Shown in pieces: positions 10,893 to 21,425 of a DNA stretch of 64,000 bases. The DNA is taken from positions 34,235,323-34,299,322 of the forward strand of contig OX328112.1 in NCBI GenBank assembly GCA_946811185.2, given 5' to 3'. A program made the position numbers and the translations under genes. The notes under the pieces are model-generated. The model ran no database searches, was not told the DNA's origin, and worked only from the letters and a program-made list of their open reading frames with translations. How positions within the stretch are numbered: the stretch's first letter is position 1; the number at the start of each line of letters is the position of its first letter. This DNA comes from Hippopus hippopus. Lineage: Eukaryota > Mollusca > Bivalvia > Cardiida > Cardiidae.

Positions 10893-11272
10893 ATTGCTTA
10901 CGTGTGTATATAAGTACCTTCCCGTATACATGTAACTTTCCGAATAATAGTCGGAGTTCTATTTATACTCGTATGCCTACCTATATATTCAGCATAAAGG
11001 TCAGGATCAGGTTAAATGAAGTAGGCAATAAACGTTTTCAAAAGGCTTCTTCCACAGGGGTAGTAAAAAACTGGGATTAGCCAACCATTCTTAAGAACAG
11101 CGTTGGTCTTATTCTTCAGAATTTTCTAAATTTGAAACTAACGCAACTTCTGTTTGATTAAACCAAACAAGAGTTTAGCCAATCAGCTGTTGTGTTATTT
11201 TCAAAATCTAGATTAGACTTGAAATTAAATCGAGAATGCTTGGTGAATGTGACCCGGGATAGTTTGGTTAAA

Positions 11273-11503
11273 GTTAACTCTTTACTACACAACAAAATTT
11301 TAGACTTTTCCAGATTCAAAGTATATGCAGAAGATAAATCAAGGGTGGCTCAAAAGATAAAACTTGCCTTTAATCTAGTAGAAAACATTGTTGGAAAAGG
11401 AGAAAATGCTGGTTACCAGCATTTTCTGCTTTTTCGCACAATGTTTTCAAAAGCTTTCTTTCTCAAGGTCGTAAAAACTAGGAATTGAGCGGTAAAGGGT
11501 TAA
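11273..11503 (+). repeat. Family C MITE
   Basis: Starts TTAACTCTTTACTACACAAC and ends GCGGTAAAGGGTTAA, so both edges carry TTAA. Central hairpin GGAGAAAATGCTGG / CCAGCATTTTCTGC. It ends 45 bp before the splice acceptor of the exon that follows. Confidence 0.9.
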
Positions 11504-11548
11504 TAGTATTGATATCGTTTATCGTTTTTGTCATTTTCATTTCTTCAG

Positions 11549-13210
11549 GATGGGAACAGCTCGACGATTCTACATCAGTCTCAATCATGGCGGATGTAAT
11601 GCCGATAGGATTTATTCCGTGGTAATTTTACAAGGCAGTTACTCTTGTCAATATGATGCCCAGGCTACTTTTCCACAATTCATTTATGCGTCAACAACTT
11701 CATCGGCCCAACCAGAAAGCGGAATAGGTAAAACATTGCATCATTTAACTTTTATAGTTGATAGAGGAAAAAAGGGGATGGTCAGCGAAGGCTGGTCACC
11801 GTGCATTATTTTCAGGCATGTACACCTACCCCACCGTTGGCTACCATGCATGATCACCAGACCAGTACACTAACTAATTGTCGGTAACCGTGCATGATTG
11901 CCAGACCAGTACATTAACTTATCGTCTGTAACCATACATGATTATCAGACCAGTGCACCTACCTGATCGTCGGCTATTGTGCATGGTTATCAGACCAGTA
12001 CATATTCCAGTCGTCGGTTACTTTTCATGATTGTCAGATTAGTACTCTTACTTCATCGTCGATAACGGTGTATGGTTGCAAGACCAGTATACTACCCTAT
12101 CGTAGGTTACCGAGCACGAGTGTCGGACCAGAACATTATCAGTGGTAACAATACATGTTTGTCAAGGCAGTATGTGTACCGACTTCATCGTCGCTAACCA
12201 TGTGTGATTGTCAGACCAGCACACTTACTTCATCGTCGGTTACAAATCATCATTTTTTTTAGTACGGTAGACCGTCTTCATCGTTGGTTACAAATCATGG
12301 TTGTCATACCGGCACACCTACTTCATTTTTGTTTACCATGCACGATTGTCAGACCGTTAAACCTACTTCATCGTCGGTTACAGTGCATGATTGTCAGACC
12401 AGTACACCTATGTCATTGTCCGTCCTCGTGCATGATTGTCAAACCAGTACACTTGCGTCATCGTCAGTTACTGTGCATGATTTTCCAACCAGTACCTCTA
12501 TCTTATCGTCGGTAACTGTGCATGATTGTGAAACCAGCCTACCTGCCTCATCGTCGATTACCATGCATGATTGTAAGACCAGTGCACTTACCTTATCGTC
12601 GGTCACTATACACGCTTGTAAGACTTGACACGATCACTTGACACGCTTGATTATTTTACTAGTACACCTATCTCATCGTCGTTTACCGTGCATGATTGTC
12701 AGACCGGTACACCTACCTTATTGTCGGTAACCATGCATGATTGTAAGATCATTGCACTTACCTTATCGTTGGTCACTATACACGCTGTCAGATCAGTACA
12801 CCTATTTAATCGCTGGTTACAATGTATGATTGTCTGACCAGTACATCTATTTATTCGCTTGTTACAATGTATAATTGTCAAACCAGTACGTCTACCTCTT
12901 TATCGATTACAATGTTTGATTGTCAGACAAGTATACCGTCGTCATCGCCGGTAAGGATACATGGTTGTCAGATCAGTATAGCTGCTTCATGGTCAACTGC
13001 AATGCAAGATTATCAGACCAGTACCGATACAACTACTTTATTGTCGGTTACAAAATCATCATTGTCAGACCGATACAGATACTTTATCATCTCTTATCAT
13101 GAAAACTAGACATAAAATTCATTTAAGAACGGTTGATGAACTTCATCTTTTTGTTTTGTCTCTTTCCAGGTGTGGATTTAGCGGATTTCATGGCAATCTT
13201 TGTGAGATAA
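11549..13210 (+). CDS. Last two exons of an unrecognised, probably extracellular protein
   Basis: Exon 1 seen here is 11,549-11,727: acceptor TTTCATTTCTTCAG, donor GTAAAA. Its frame begins MGTARRFYISLNHGGCNADR and runs 59 codons to PESGI. The next acceptor, TCTCTTTCCAG at 13,169, opens an exon in the compatible phase that reads VDLADFMAIFVR then TAA at 13,208-13,210. Joined, the C-terminus is ...SGIGVDLADFMAIFVR. Two cysteines (GGC and SCQ) and alternating hydrophobic residues suggest a small beta-rich disulphide-bonded domain. Earlier exons must lie upstream and were not found; no signal peptide is visible in this part. I do not recognise the family. The short last exon is less certain than the first, but phase, position and a clean stop agree. 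Confidence 0.55.
11728..13169 (+). other. Intron holding a minisatellite
   Basis: The intron between the two exons of the unrecognised gene. Apart from about 130 bp at the left edge and 60 bp at the right it consists of the 45-bp tandem array. Confidence 0.5.
11860..13110. repeat. 45-bp minisatellite
   Basis: About 27 imperfect copies of a unit resembling TCATCGTCGGTTACAGTGCA then TGATTGTCAGACCAGTACAC and CTACC. The period is fifteen codons, so frames remain open and would read Ser/Thr-rich repeats (SSSVTVHDCQTSTP). Copies drift independently, with stops in several, which argues against a translated repeat domain. Confidence 0.93.
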
Positions 13211-13990
13211 TTACCACACACGTGTACAGCAGCAGTCTAGCCATTGTACAAACTGACTAATGTCCTCCGTATCCTACCTGCTACAACTGATGACGGTCGC
13301 TTTCACTGGGTCCTCTGAAAAATCAAGGATTTCCATCATTGTTAATTTTAAATTAGCCTATCACAGAAACCGTTTCAAAGACCTTTTCGTTCACCATGAC
13401 ACTTTATGGAACATCTTATCTGCAATCTAGATGTAGAATTTTTCCGATGGTCTACTTTCACTTTTAAAAACTTGAAAGGAGGGGTTTACTTTGCTGACAG
13501 AAAGTGACTCTCTCAAGGTCCCCGTGTCTTCACTTAGATGTGAAATGATTTAAATGAGATTGATCTCTTGTGTATATGTGTGTTTGAAAAGCATTACTGA
13601 TTTAAATGTGCGTTGTAGGTAAACAACCTACATTGTAATTTGCAAAGTCCATTGTAATAATGAATTTTTACTCCCGTAGAATTGGTACTCCTGGAGCCAT
13701 ATTGTAAGGCCACAGGAGCAAATGCTTACTCCCCAGGTAACGGTTGAATATCATTTTCTACGTGTAGAAAACTGCTTTTTATTTTATTCATATCAGTGAA
13801 TTACTTGGATTTCACAGTGAATAACACCGCTAGTGATGATATTTACGGTATCATCACTAGTGACGATATATTTTTAGATTGTTTGCTTTTGTCCTTTATT
13901 GCTCATATTGTACCATTCTTGATAATTATTAGAATAAAAAATGGGGAATTAGGAATATAATAAATAGGATAATCAACAAGTTGTGTTTAA
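13211..13990 (+). other. Likely 3' UTR and downstream flank
   Basis: Sequence after the stop of the unrecognised gene. A candidate polyadenylation signal AATAAA lies at 13,933-13,938. A short inverted repeat (CACCGCTAGTGATGATAT / ATCATCACTAGTGACG) lies near 13,825-13,870. No other coding exon seen. Confidence 0.4.
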
Positions 13991-14460
13991 TATTAAAAAT
14001 ATGTCACACGAACGGGGTGTGATGCGGTTAAAACACTAGTCCTTCGTACTCGTTTTTTTTTCAACCACATCACACTTATTTATTGTTTCTTTTATGAATG
14101 GTCCTTTAAAAAAACTGCAGAAACATTTAGTTGAAGATCACAGACTCGAAGAAGACGTTCAGAATCGCTCTCATGAAAAGAACAAAAAGGGGACAATCAC
14201 AACTCTAAATATATGCTACGTCAAAAATATGGAATACAGGCAAAAATACACACAATTCAGAAGTTTTGAGAGGCAAGGCTGGAGAATTAGCTCTAGCATT
14301 CGACCTCAGGATCAATTTTTGACACCATAATACATTTCTCTGAGTAGTTTGTTGAAAATTGTCGCAAAAAAAAAAACTGAAGTAAAAGGTGTTACGGGTA
14401 AAGGGAGTCCACTCTTCACTTCCTACACTTTTTATCTCCCCTGATACAGCTAAAGTATTA
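13990..14460. other. No firm feature; lysine-rich open frame
   Basis: Holds a loose inverted repeat at about 14,003-14,072 (AACGGGGTGTGATGCGGTTA / CAACCACATCACAC). A 78-codon frame from 14,094 (MNGPLKKLQKHLVEDH...) has no recognisable domain, no splice context and no neighbour that supports it. Confidence 0.35.
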
Positions 14461-14715
14461 ATTGACCCATGCTCCGTGAAATGGTGGGTTTAGCACGTTT
14501 GCATAAAGTATCAACCCATGTCAGTCTTAGCAGGCTGATATGAGTAGAAACCTTTTGTGACTTGTAAATTTTCTGCATGTCCAAAGATCATTCTACCTCA
14601 TAATATAGTTGGTTGTTATACAAAATCGACTTTATAGATTCATAATTATTTTATGACTTGCTTGGTATAATGCATCACGTAGATGCACTTAACCCCTTTT
14701 CACAGAGCAGGGCTC
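14460..14715. repeat. Family B MITE
   Basis: GACCCATGCTCCGTGAAATG at the left, CCATGTCAGTCTTAGCAGGC centre, and AACCCCTTTTCACAGAGCAG at the right edge. Confidence 0.8.
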
Positions 14716-14965
14716 ACATGTATTTTAACAATGGGGACCAGTTTAAGTCAGGCAAAGCGTCTTATACAAGTTATAATACTATTATATCAGGCAGGTTTTA
14801 ACCTAGTTTTGAAATTAATTTCTCTGCCAGCCACTAAATCTTGGACCGACCGTACTGTAACAGATTATCATCTTCCAATAATTTCCGTTCCTTTAAATGG
14901 TTTGATTGAAATTTAGGTGTATTTCAACACCCGACTTGTTTACTTTTTGCAGCTATTGTTCTTTC
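14716..14965. repeat. Family M repeat, copy 1 (partial)
   Basis: Shares TTTTAACCTAGTTTTGAAAT, CTCTGCCAGCCACTAAATC and GGACCGACCGTAC with copies near 51.7-52.1 kb and 61.6-62.15 kb. Confidence 0.7.
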
Positions 14966-15361
14966 AACTTTGAATACTTCATGTTTTCATATAAACGAAA
15001 AATCCTGTGTGCTACCTATTGCGCTACCGGGGCTCGGCCAGGAAGGATATGCATTGAGCGAAGTTGTCTAATCGGATTCACTATTTGAGTCTAAAATTAG
15101 ACCACATTAAAAGTCTCTCTATTCGATGTACAACTATTGTTGCCATTCATTTAGTGACTAAAAAGTTATAAGCCATTTTATTCCACAGAAGACTTTAATT
15201 TATTGAACAGATTAACATACAAGCTCAATATTCAAAATACATGTAATACATTTCCTAGCCTGCAACAGAATTGGCAATTATACTTTGAACAAGATATTTG
15301 ATGGGTGGACATGTACCGTTCATAAATCTTTTCAACAAATGCATGTGTGAAAGTGTTTACA

Positions 15362-15665
15362 ATACATTTGACCCATGCTCTGTGAAAAGAGGGTTTAACG
15401 CAGCATCTCCGTGATGCATTATACCAAGCAAGTTATCGCATAAACGCTCTGTGAAAAGAAGGTTTAATGCATCTCCATGACGCATTATAGCAAGCAAGTT
15501 ATCACAATTCTAGATCCATGAAATCGATTTTGTCTGACACCGACTAAATCCCGATTTATAATTGTCCATTGACATGCAGAAAAAATAACCAAAATGTTAG
15601 TTTCGACACAGGTCAGCCGGCACAATGTGCAGCAGGCTGGACTGTGTCAAAACTTTTTGCTTTTG
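15362..15665. repeat. Two adjoining family B copies
   Basis: ACCCATGCTCTGTGAAAAGA opens a short first copy; CGCTCTGTGAAAAGAAGGTT opens the second, which includes CAGCCGGCACAATG and CTGGACTGTGTC as a decayed central hairpin. Confidence 0.75.
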
Positions 15666-15689
15666 GTAAACTAAAAATTCTACAAGAGT

Positions 15690-16195
15690 GGCGCTCTGGC
15701 AAAAGGGGGGAGGGGGTTTAATGCATCTCCATGCAGCATTATACCAAACAAGTCATTACATCATCATGGGTCTCTAAATCTAGGTTCTAAAAATCAGCCA
15801 ACTGAATTATGAGGTAGACTGGTTTTTGGACATGCAGAAAATTTACAAAGAGCAAAATGGTTTTACTCAGATCGGCCTGCACAGATTGTAAAGGCTAATA
15901 TGGGTTTATAATTTTTGCAGAAGGATTAACTCTTTACCAAACAACAAAATTGTCGACCTGTTGGAACTGAAACCGTCTGCAGATCACATTTTAAACTGGG
16001 CTCTAATAATAGAATTTGGCTTGAATTGAAAGGACGGAAAACATGTGAGAAAAGGAGAAAAGGATGGTTACCAGCATTTTCTCCTTTTCCCACAATGTTT
16101 CCACAGGTCCTACCCAACAGAGTCATCAAAACTCGGAATTGTGTGGTAAAGGGTTAAGCCCCCTTGTCACAGAGCATGACTCATTTCATTTGCTG
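15690..16195. repeat. Family B MITE interrupted by family C
   Basis: The B sequence runs to TTTTTGCAGAAGGA then TTAA, and resumes as TTAAGCCCCCTTGTCACAGA. The family C element between them is described separately. Uninterrupted B copies read GATGCATTAAGCCCCC at this place. Confidence 0.88.
15930..16153 (+). mobile_element. Family C MITE inserted at TTAA in family B
   Basis: 224 bp between two TTAA copies (15,926-15,929 and 16,154-16,157). Ends CTCTTTACCAAACAAC and GTGTGGTAAAGGG are imperfect inverted repeats; the centre is the hairpin GGAGAAAAGGATGG / CCAGCATTTTCTCC. One of three clean nested insertions in this window that define the ends and target of the family. Confidence 0.93.
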
Positions 16196-16197
16196 GA

Positions 16198-16430
16198 AAG
16201 GTTTTAACACATTACGAAATGACAAAAATTTAGACTGTTCTAAATTGAAAGCATTGGCAGATGATAAAATGAATGTCGCTCAAATGATAAAATTTTTGTC
16301 TTAAGAGTTGAAAACATTGAGGGAAAAGGAGAAAATGCTGGTTACCAGCATTTTCTCCTTTTCCCACAATGTTTTCAAAAGGCTTATTCTTCATGTTCGT
16401 TAAAACTTGGAATTTTTTGGTGAAGGGTTA
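16198..16430 (+). repeat. Family C MITE
   Basis: GTTTTAACACATTACGAAAT at the left, a complete hairpin (GGGAAAAGGAGAAAATGCTG and complement), and GGTGAAGGGTTA at the right. Confidence 0.85.
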
Positions 16431-16564
16431 GGCAGAATAAGAAATCAAATTCAAACAGTCACAAGGGTGTACTACATACTACAACAGTGAAAGGACAGAA
16501 CAAAACTCGCCATTAATATATACATGTAGATAACAATATATAGAGTGTGAAGAGATGTTTGCTT

Positions 16565-17190
16565 AGATTATGCGACAAATCTTTGAAAGGGTATATAACA
16601 TTGTGGGAAAAGGGGAAAATGCTGTTTACTGACATTTTCTCCTTTTCCCACAATTCTTTGACTCGTTACTAAATAACAAATTCTAGACATGGCCAGACTG
16701 AAGGCATATGCAAAAAACAACCCAAATGTTGATTTCTATCTTTGAAAAGGGTTTAACTCTTTATCACATGACACAAATTTAGACTAGAGCTCTAGTCCAA
16801 ATTGAAAGCTTTTGCAGACAAAAACATACATGTAGCTCAGAGAGAATTTTGCTCTTGAAGGGAGAAATACATTGTTGGAAAAGGAGAGTAGTAAAAAAGT
16901 AAGTAAAAGCTAGTAATCGGTATTTTGACATTTTTACCAAAATGTTTTCAAAAGTCTTATTCCTCACGGTCGTTATAAATTATACTTGTATTGTATAGGG
17001 TTGAAACATTGTGGAAAAAGGATAAAATGCTGGTAACCAGCCTGTAACAAAGGATAAAACATCGTGGGAAAAGGAGAAAATGATGGTCACCAGCATCTTA
17101 TTCGTTGCCCAAAATGTTTTCTCGTGGCTTCTTCTTTTCAGATTCGTAAAAACACGGCATTATTTGGAAAAGTCGTTTATGTCTTTTGTT
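16565..17190. repeat. Cluster of truncated family C copies
   Basis: At least three incomplete copies in series: one with GGGGAAAATGCTGTTTAC near 16,605, one starting GTTTAACTCTTTATCACATG near 16,750, and one around GGATAAAATGCTGGTAACC and GGAGAAAATGATGG near 17,020-17,090. Confidence 0.75.
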
Positions 17191-17620
17191 GACTATTTAC
17201 AAGATGACAAAATTCTAGACATTCATTTTGATAGCTAGATAGCTAACCTGGGTTCCAGCCCGATCATTTTTTTTCCTTTTCCATATTCGGACCTAACTTT
17301 GTCAAAGATAAGGGATCATACAGAACTATTTTACAACTTGGGGGCTAATCGTTTGGATGTAAGAAGATTAAAGCTTTTCAAATGGATGTTGTAATGTTGT
17401 TGAAGGGCATAAATTTTGTTTCCTTTTAGAAGACAAAGCTTGTTGCAGCCTCGATCTTGCTGTCGTCCTTCGTTATCGAGGCGGTAATAATTACGGAAGC
17501 GATAAACCTTTTTGTCAGAGATCTGTATGGACCGTGAAAGGAGACCGCGAGAGGCAGTGATTAAAAAATTATTACCGCTAGACCCAGGCTAATCAACAGC
17601 ATTTGTTGACGACAAATTAA
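17191..17620. other. No recognisable feature
   Basis: Contains short internal inverted pieces (CGATCTTGCTGTCGTCC / GGACC...) but no repeat I can match elsewhere and no supported exon. Confidence 0.35.
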
Positions 17621-17745
17621 GTGTAGCTAAAATGATGGAATTTATTGGGGAAAGGTTGCAAAACATTGTGGGAAAAAAATAAAATGCTTGTGACCACAAT
17701 CTTTTCAGAAATCCTTCTTTCTCAGGGTCATTAAAATTCTTTATT
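17620..17745 (+). repeat. Family C fragment
   Basis: AAAACATTGTGGGAAAAAAA and TTTCTCAGGGTCATTAAAAT mark a worn copy without a complete hairpin. Confidence 0.65.
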
Positions 17746-17824
17746 TTACACCTACAATTTAACGTCCAATGAAGTCGCTTTAATACTACCACGAGAGTAC
17801 AGAATATATTATTCCATAATGAAC

Positions 17825-17945
17825 GCTGTAAAGTCCAATATGGGTTTTTCAGAACGAGGCAAGAATCCAATATGGATTTTTCAGAAGGAGGTAAGAGTGC
17901 AATATGAATTTTTCAGAACGAGGCAAGAGTCCAATATGGTATTTT
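17825..17945. repeat. Short tandem repeat, ~35-bp unit
   Basis: Three to four copies of a unit built from CAATATGGATTTTTCAGAA followed by CGAGGCAAGAGTC. Confidence 0.8.
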
Positions 17946-18121
17946 TTTTTAAAAGCGAGTCTAGAGTCCCGAATATCGATATTAAACCGGAAGAGTAGTC
18001 TACCGAAGTCCGTTGTAAAAAAAAAAAACAATTTCAAAACCCTCTTTTGATATGTTTTGATTTTTTTTTATTTTTATTTAAATTGAAATGGCCCTATACT
18101 TGTCGTTTACTTTAAAGTCAA

Positions 18122-18312
18122 TACGGAAGTGTGAAATAAAGAGGTCATTTAATATGCTTGGGTACAATACCTAATTCAATTGGAATTGTATACTGCAGAA
18201 CCAGTCTATATTTTGGACTCGGCTATCGCCTCGTCCAAAAATATAGGCTGGTTCTTCAGTGTACTCATCCAATAGAACTCAGTATTGTACCCAAGCATGT
18301 TAAATAACCTCA
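18122..18312. repeat. Family I long hairpin
   Basis: AGGTCATTTAATATGCTTGG returns as CAAGCATGTTAAATAACCTC; inner arms AACCAGTCTATATTTTGGAC and GTCCAAAAATATAGGCTGG. The apex is CTCGGCTATCGCCTCG, closely like the apex of family H. Confidence 0.88.
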
Positions 18313-18631
18313 TAGTATTGTTTGGTTAAGGGCTCAAGGGTTAGATGTTCATTTGAGCTTCTCAAATGATTCAAACAGAGGTATGGTCAACTAAAAACCT
18401 GAGATTATTCTGGAAGATTTTTCAATACAAATAAAACAATTACATGAAAATGAAGTATTGTAGAAAAACTACGTCGCTTTTATTCTTTTCTGGACGCTTT
18501 TTGTCTTTTCATTGCACTTTTGAACACTTGTCGCCCATTAGTTGGACTGATACAGAAACGCATTTTTCTACGTTTGCTTCTTCATTTTAATCACTGTAAG
18601 TTTAAATTCTTAAATCTTAAATGTCTTAAAG

Positions 18632-18901
18632 TATTACAATGTTAGGTACCCCGGATTAAAATTTTTGGGGCTCAATTTTCCACAAGGTAAATCTGAGTTG
18701 GTGGTTATACTAAATTTGTTTACACATCTTTCGTGCAAGTTGTGTAAGTTTTCCTTTCGTTAACGCTGTTTGAATCTTGCTTTTATGCTAAACTGAATAA
18801 AGTGTTCTCTTTACAGAACTCTTTCGCCAAGTATTACAATGTTAGGTACCCCGGATTAAAATTTTTGGGGCTCAATTTTCCACATGGTAAATCTGAGTTG
18901 G
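18632..18901. repeat. Direct repeat pair of 70 bp
   Basis: A block starting AAGTATTACAATGTTAGGTA and ending GGTAAATCTGAGTTGG occurs at 18,632-18,702 and 18,831-18,901 with a single obvious change (CACAAGG versus CACATGG). The 128 bp between them are not repeated. Confidence 0.85.
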
Positions 18902-19000
18902 GATACTCCGTGGTGCCATACTGTTTTTGCCCAAGTTGTCAAGCCTTACTTGTGTCCCCTTGTTCGTCTGTCCGTCTGCCTGTAACACACACTTGTAACA

Positions 19001-19510
19001 TTATTAGTTGTACGGTCAGGTGGCAGGGGACTTGGAAACTTGTTCACGGCTGTGGCGAATAATGTCGCCACCTCGTATGCGACATTATTCGCCACAGCCG
19101 TGAACAAGTTTCCAAGTCCCCTGCCACCTGACCGTACAACGATTTTATTATACTGCAAAGTTTTACCATTACAACGTGTGTTAAGCGAATTTTACCTGTT
19201 TTTTGGTTTTAAAAATTGCGTACGCTGACGAAGTAGAATTTCCCGTCTGAGTGCCCCAATTCGATGAAAACTGACGTCACTGGGAACTGACGTCACTGAA
19301 ATCTTGGTAAAACGTGCAGTTTGGTGCAAAATCTTTATGTTAATCTTGATCGACGCCGCCATTTTGGATGTTGTTTTGAAAGTGTAGTCATGTATACGGA
19401 GCTCCCGAAAGGGAAACTGCTTTTACGTTGGTTTGCCAGTGTACATGATATATATGTTCGGGGCATATTATCCAATCAGATCACGAGAAATTTCTTTGCA
19501 GTATAATAAA
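19001..19510 (-). mobile_element. Family A element, copy 3
   Basis: Reversed copy: TTATTAGTTGTACGGTCAGG hairpin first (19,009-19,139), then the segment bounded by TTATTATACTGCAAAG and CTTTGCAGTATAATAA. The apex of the hairpin is shortened to CACCTCGTATGCG. Confidence 0.9.
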
Positions 19511-19596
19511 TATTCCTGTAAATTAAAGGGCTAGAGTCGTCAAACTCCACAAGAAGGTTGATTGGTATTCGTTGTTGTGCACAGTTGGTTTTCAAT

Positions 19597-19822
19597 TAAC
19601 CCCTTTACCACACAATCCCGAGTTTTGACGACCTTGACAAAGACAGCATATGAAACCATTGTGGGAAAAGGAGAAAATGCTGGTAACCAGCATTTTCTCC
19701 TTTTCCCACAATGTTTCATACTCTTTCACAGACAAATACCATCATTTCAGACACTCTTTATTTGTCGTCTGCAAATGCTTTGAATTTTGACAGGTCTAAA
19801 ATTTTGTCGTTTGGTAAAGAGT
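19597..19822 (-). repeat. Family C MITE
   Basis: Starts TTAACCCCTTTACCACACAA; complete hairpin GTGGGAAAAGGAGAAAATGC with GGTAACC at its apex; ends TTTGGTAAAGAGTT. Confidence 0.9.
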
Positions 19823-20014
19823 TTTACTTTCCCGTATAACTTTCACTACTATGAATGCTGATGCAGGAACGGAACGTTGAGCTATCTTACAAGCTAGTAC
19901 TGAACACACGCGCCTGAAACGCTGCGGCAAAAGATAGACCTAGCTGTCTGAAAGCAAAAGGGAGAAAGGAGCAATTGAGCTATGCTCTGGCAAAAAGGGG
20001 TCTCATGCATCTCC

Positions 20015-20115
20015 ACATCTTCTTCCTGTTCTTCTTTTCCTTCTTTTCTTCCTCACTGTCTTCTTCTCCTTCTTCTTCCTTCTTCTTCTTTTTCTTCTTC
20101 TTCTTCTTTACCACA
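20015..20115. repeat. TTC-rich microsatellite
   Basis: Interrupted (TTC)n with CTTCCTC variants. Open frames across it read poly-Ser/Phe or Leu and are artefacts. Confidence 0.9.
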
Positions 20116-20689
20116 AGTACTACTACAAATACTGCTACTTGTACGCCGACTTTTGTTAGTACTGTATACTTCTATTGCATCTTCTTACAATTACAATTAT
20201 CGCTTTAGAATAAGGTTACTCTTTCATTGTGAATTTTATATCTTAGCGTCTTTACTGTCCGTGCTAAACTCTTTCATAACGGAAGAGGATAGTCGGAAAC
20301 AACCGGAAGCTGACGAAGCTATTTCACAACAGATCGGATATCACCTTTTCTTCAGTGACGGAAACTGCCGAGCCTAAACATAGTCAAGCCGGAAATGTCA
20401 TCGTGTTATCTTCAGCTTACAGCCTGATTACAGAGTAGATAGAGTTTCCGAGCCGTAGTCAGTCCTAGTAGGTCATTGTGTAATCTAGACACAACAGTCT
20501 TATAAGGGAGTAGAAAGTTTCCGATTTAAGTTCAACTAAATTACCCTCAAGAAGCAGCATTTAACTCAATACATCGCAAAAACCGATTTTGTACTCCTTT
20601 AAACTATAAAGACTTTCAGAGTAGTTATGGGAAAAATATGTCATGTTATCTTAGACCTTTTTCAACTTTTTTTCACATAGTTCGTGGCA
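20116..20689. other. No recognisable feature
   Basis: A 131-codon frame (19,982-20,377) continues out of the TTC tract. After the repeat its sequence has no recognisable domain. No other feature seen. Confidence 0.4.
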
Positions 20690-20872
20690 ATAGCTCACTC
20701 AGGCATTTAATATGTATGCCCTGGGTTTCAGTAATGCTAGGCTGGGACTCTGATGTGACTTGCCTAAGGAAACTCCAAAGAAAACCTCAAGTGCTCTGGT
20801 TGGGAATTGAACCCAGGACCGCTGGACTTTGAATCTTTTCTACAGTCACCATCGAGTCACGCTGGGTCCCTG
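20690..20872 (-). mobile_element. tRNA-derived SINE
   Basis: Minus-strand head contains GGTTCAATTCCC as a B box near 20,805-20,815. The body carries TATGCCCTGGGTTTCAGTAA and GTGACTTGCCTAAGGAAAC, related to the SINEs at 26.1, 26.8 and 38.8 kb. Confidence 0.7.
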
Positions 20873-20904
20873 TAAGATTAGCAGCAATTGTTTGTAACAT
20901 AAAA

Positions 20905-21180
20905 CTGAGCTATGCTCTGACAAAAGGGGGCTTACTGCATCTCCGTGATGCATGATACCAAGCAAGTCATCACATGATCATGGATCCATAAAATCGATTT
21001 TGTTTAATAACCAACGGAATCATGAGGTAAACTGGTTCTTTGACATACAGAAAATTGACCAATAGCGAAAAGTTTCGGCCCTGGTCAGCCTGCACGGAAT
21101 GCGCAGGCTGACCTGAGTCGATACTTTTTGCAGTTGCATTAAGCCCCCTTTTTACAGAACATGGCTCATATACTGCTTCA
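20905..21180. repeat. Family B MITE
   Basis: GAGCTATGCTCTGACAAAAG to CAGAACATGGCTCATA, with a good central hairpin CAGCCTGCACGGAATGCGCA then GGCTG. Confidence 0.88.
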
Positions 21181-21204
21181 TGTCCAAAAATGCTTTCTCA
21201 ACAA

Positions 21205-21425
21205 TTTAAGAAGAATTGGACCATGTTCTGTGAAAAACGGGTTTAATGCATCCTCAAAAAGTTCGCCCAGGCTAACCTGAGTCGATACTTTTTGCTTTTG
21301 GCCAATTATCTGCATGCCAAATGACCAGTCTACCTCATGCTTAAGTCGGTTGTCAGACAAAATGGATTTTATGGGTCCATTATTATTCGAAGACTTGCTT
21401 CGTATAACATGAAAAAGGCAAAGCC
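21205..21425. repeat. Family B MITE
   Basis: Left end ACCATGTTCTGTGAAAAACG. The central left arm is deleted and the right part (AAGTCGGTTGTCAGACAAAA) is intact. Confidence 0.75.

Larger units (their letters stand above)
10125..11030. repeat. Family J MITE, interrupted
   Basis: Terminal inverted repeats around TTCATTTAACCTGA / TCAGGTTAAATGAA. Its own sequence resumes after F as TTCTATTTTAACCCTTGGTA and after D as TAAGTACCTTCCCGTATACA. Confidence 0.8.
10040..11085. mobile_element. Nest of four elements (C > J > F and D)
   Basis: A family C element is split into a left part (10,040-10,124, GACAACTACAAACATG) and a right part (11,033-11,085, TTTTCAAAAGGCTTCTTCC). Between them lies a family J element (ends CACTTCATTTAACCTGACC and GGTTAAATGAAGTAGGCAAT). 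Inside J lie a family F element and a family D element. Order of arrival read from the nesting: C, then J, then F and D. Confidence 0.8.

Noticed and set aside
13170..13258. EGF-like reading CGFSGFHGNLCE of the exon at 13.17 kb
   Set aside because: That frame looks like the end of an EGF domain, but it is out of phase with the donor at 11,728; the in-phase frame gives VDLADFMAIFVR and a stop. Worth a transcript check.
14094..14330. 78-codon basic open frame
   Set aside because: No similarity to anything I recognise, no introns, no supporting neighbours; could be a short single-exon gene but evidence is too weak.
18802..19062. 86-codon frame beginning MFSLQNSFAKYYNVRYPG
   Set aside because: Overlaps the 70-bp direct repeat and runs into a family A hairpin; ends in CTGTCCGTCTGCC low-complexity sequence.
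19975..20377. 131-codon frame starting in poly-Ser/Leu
   Set aside because: Driven by the TTC microsatellite; no domain after it.
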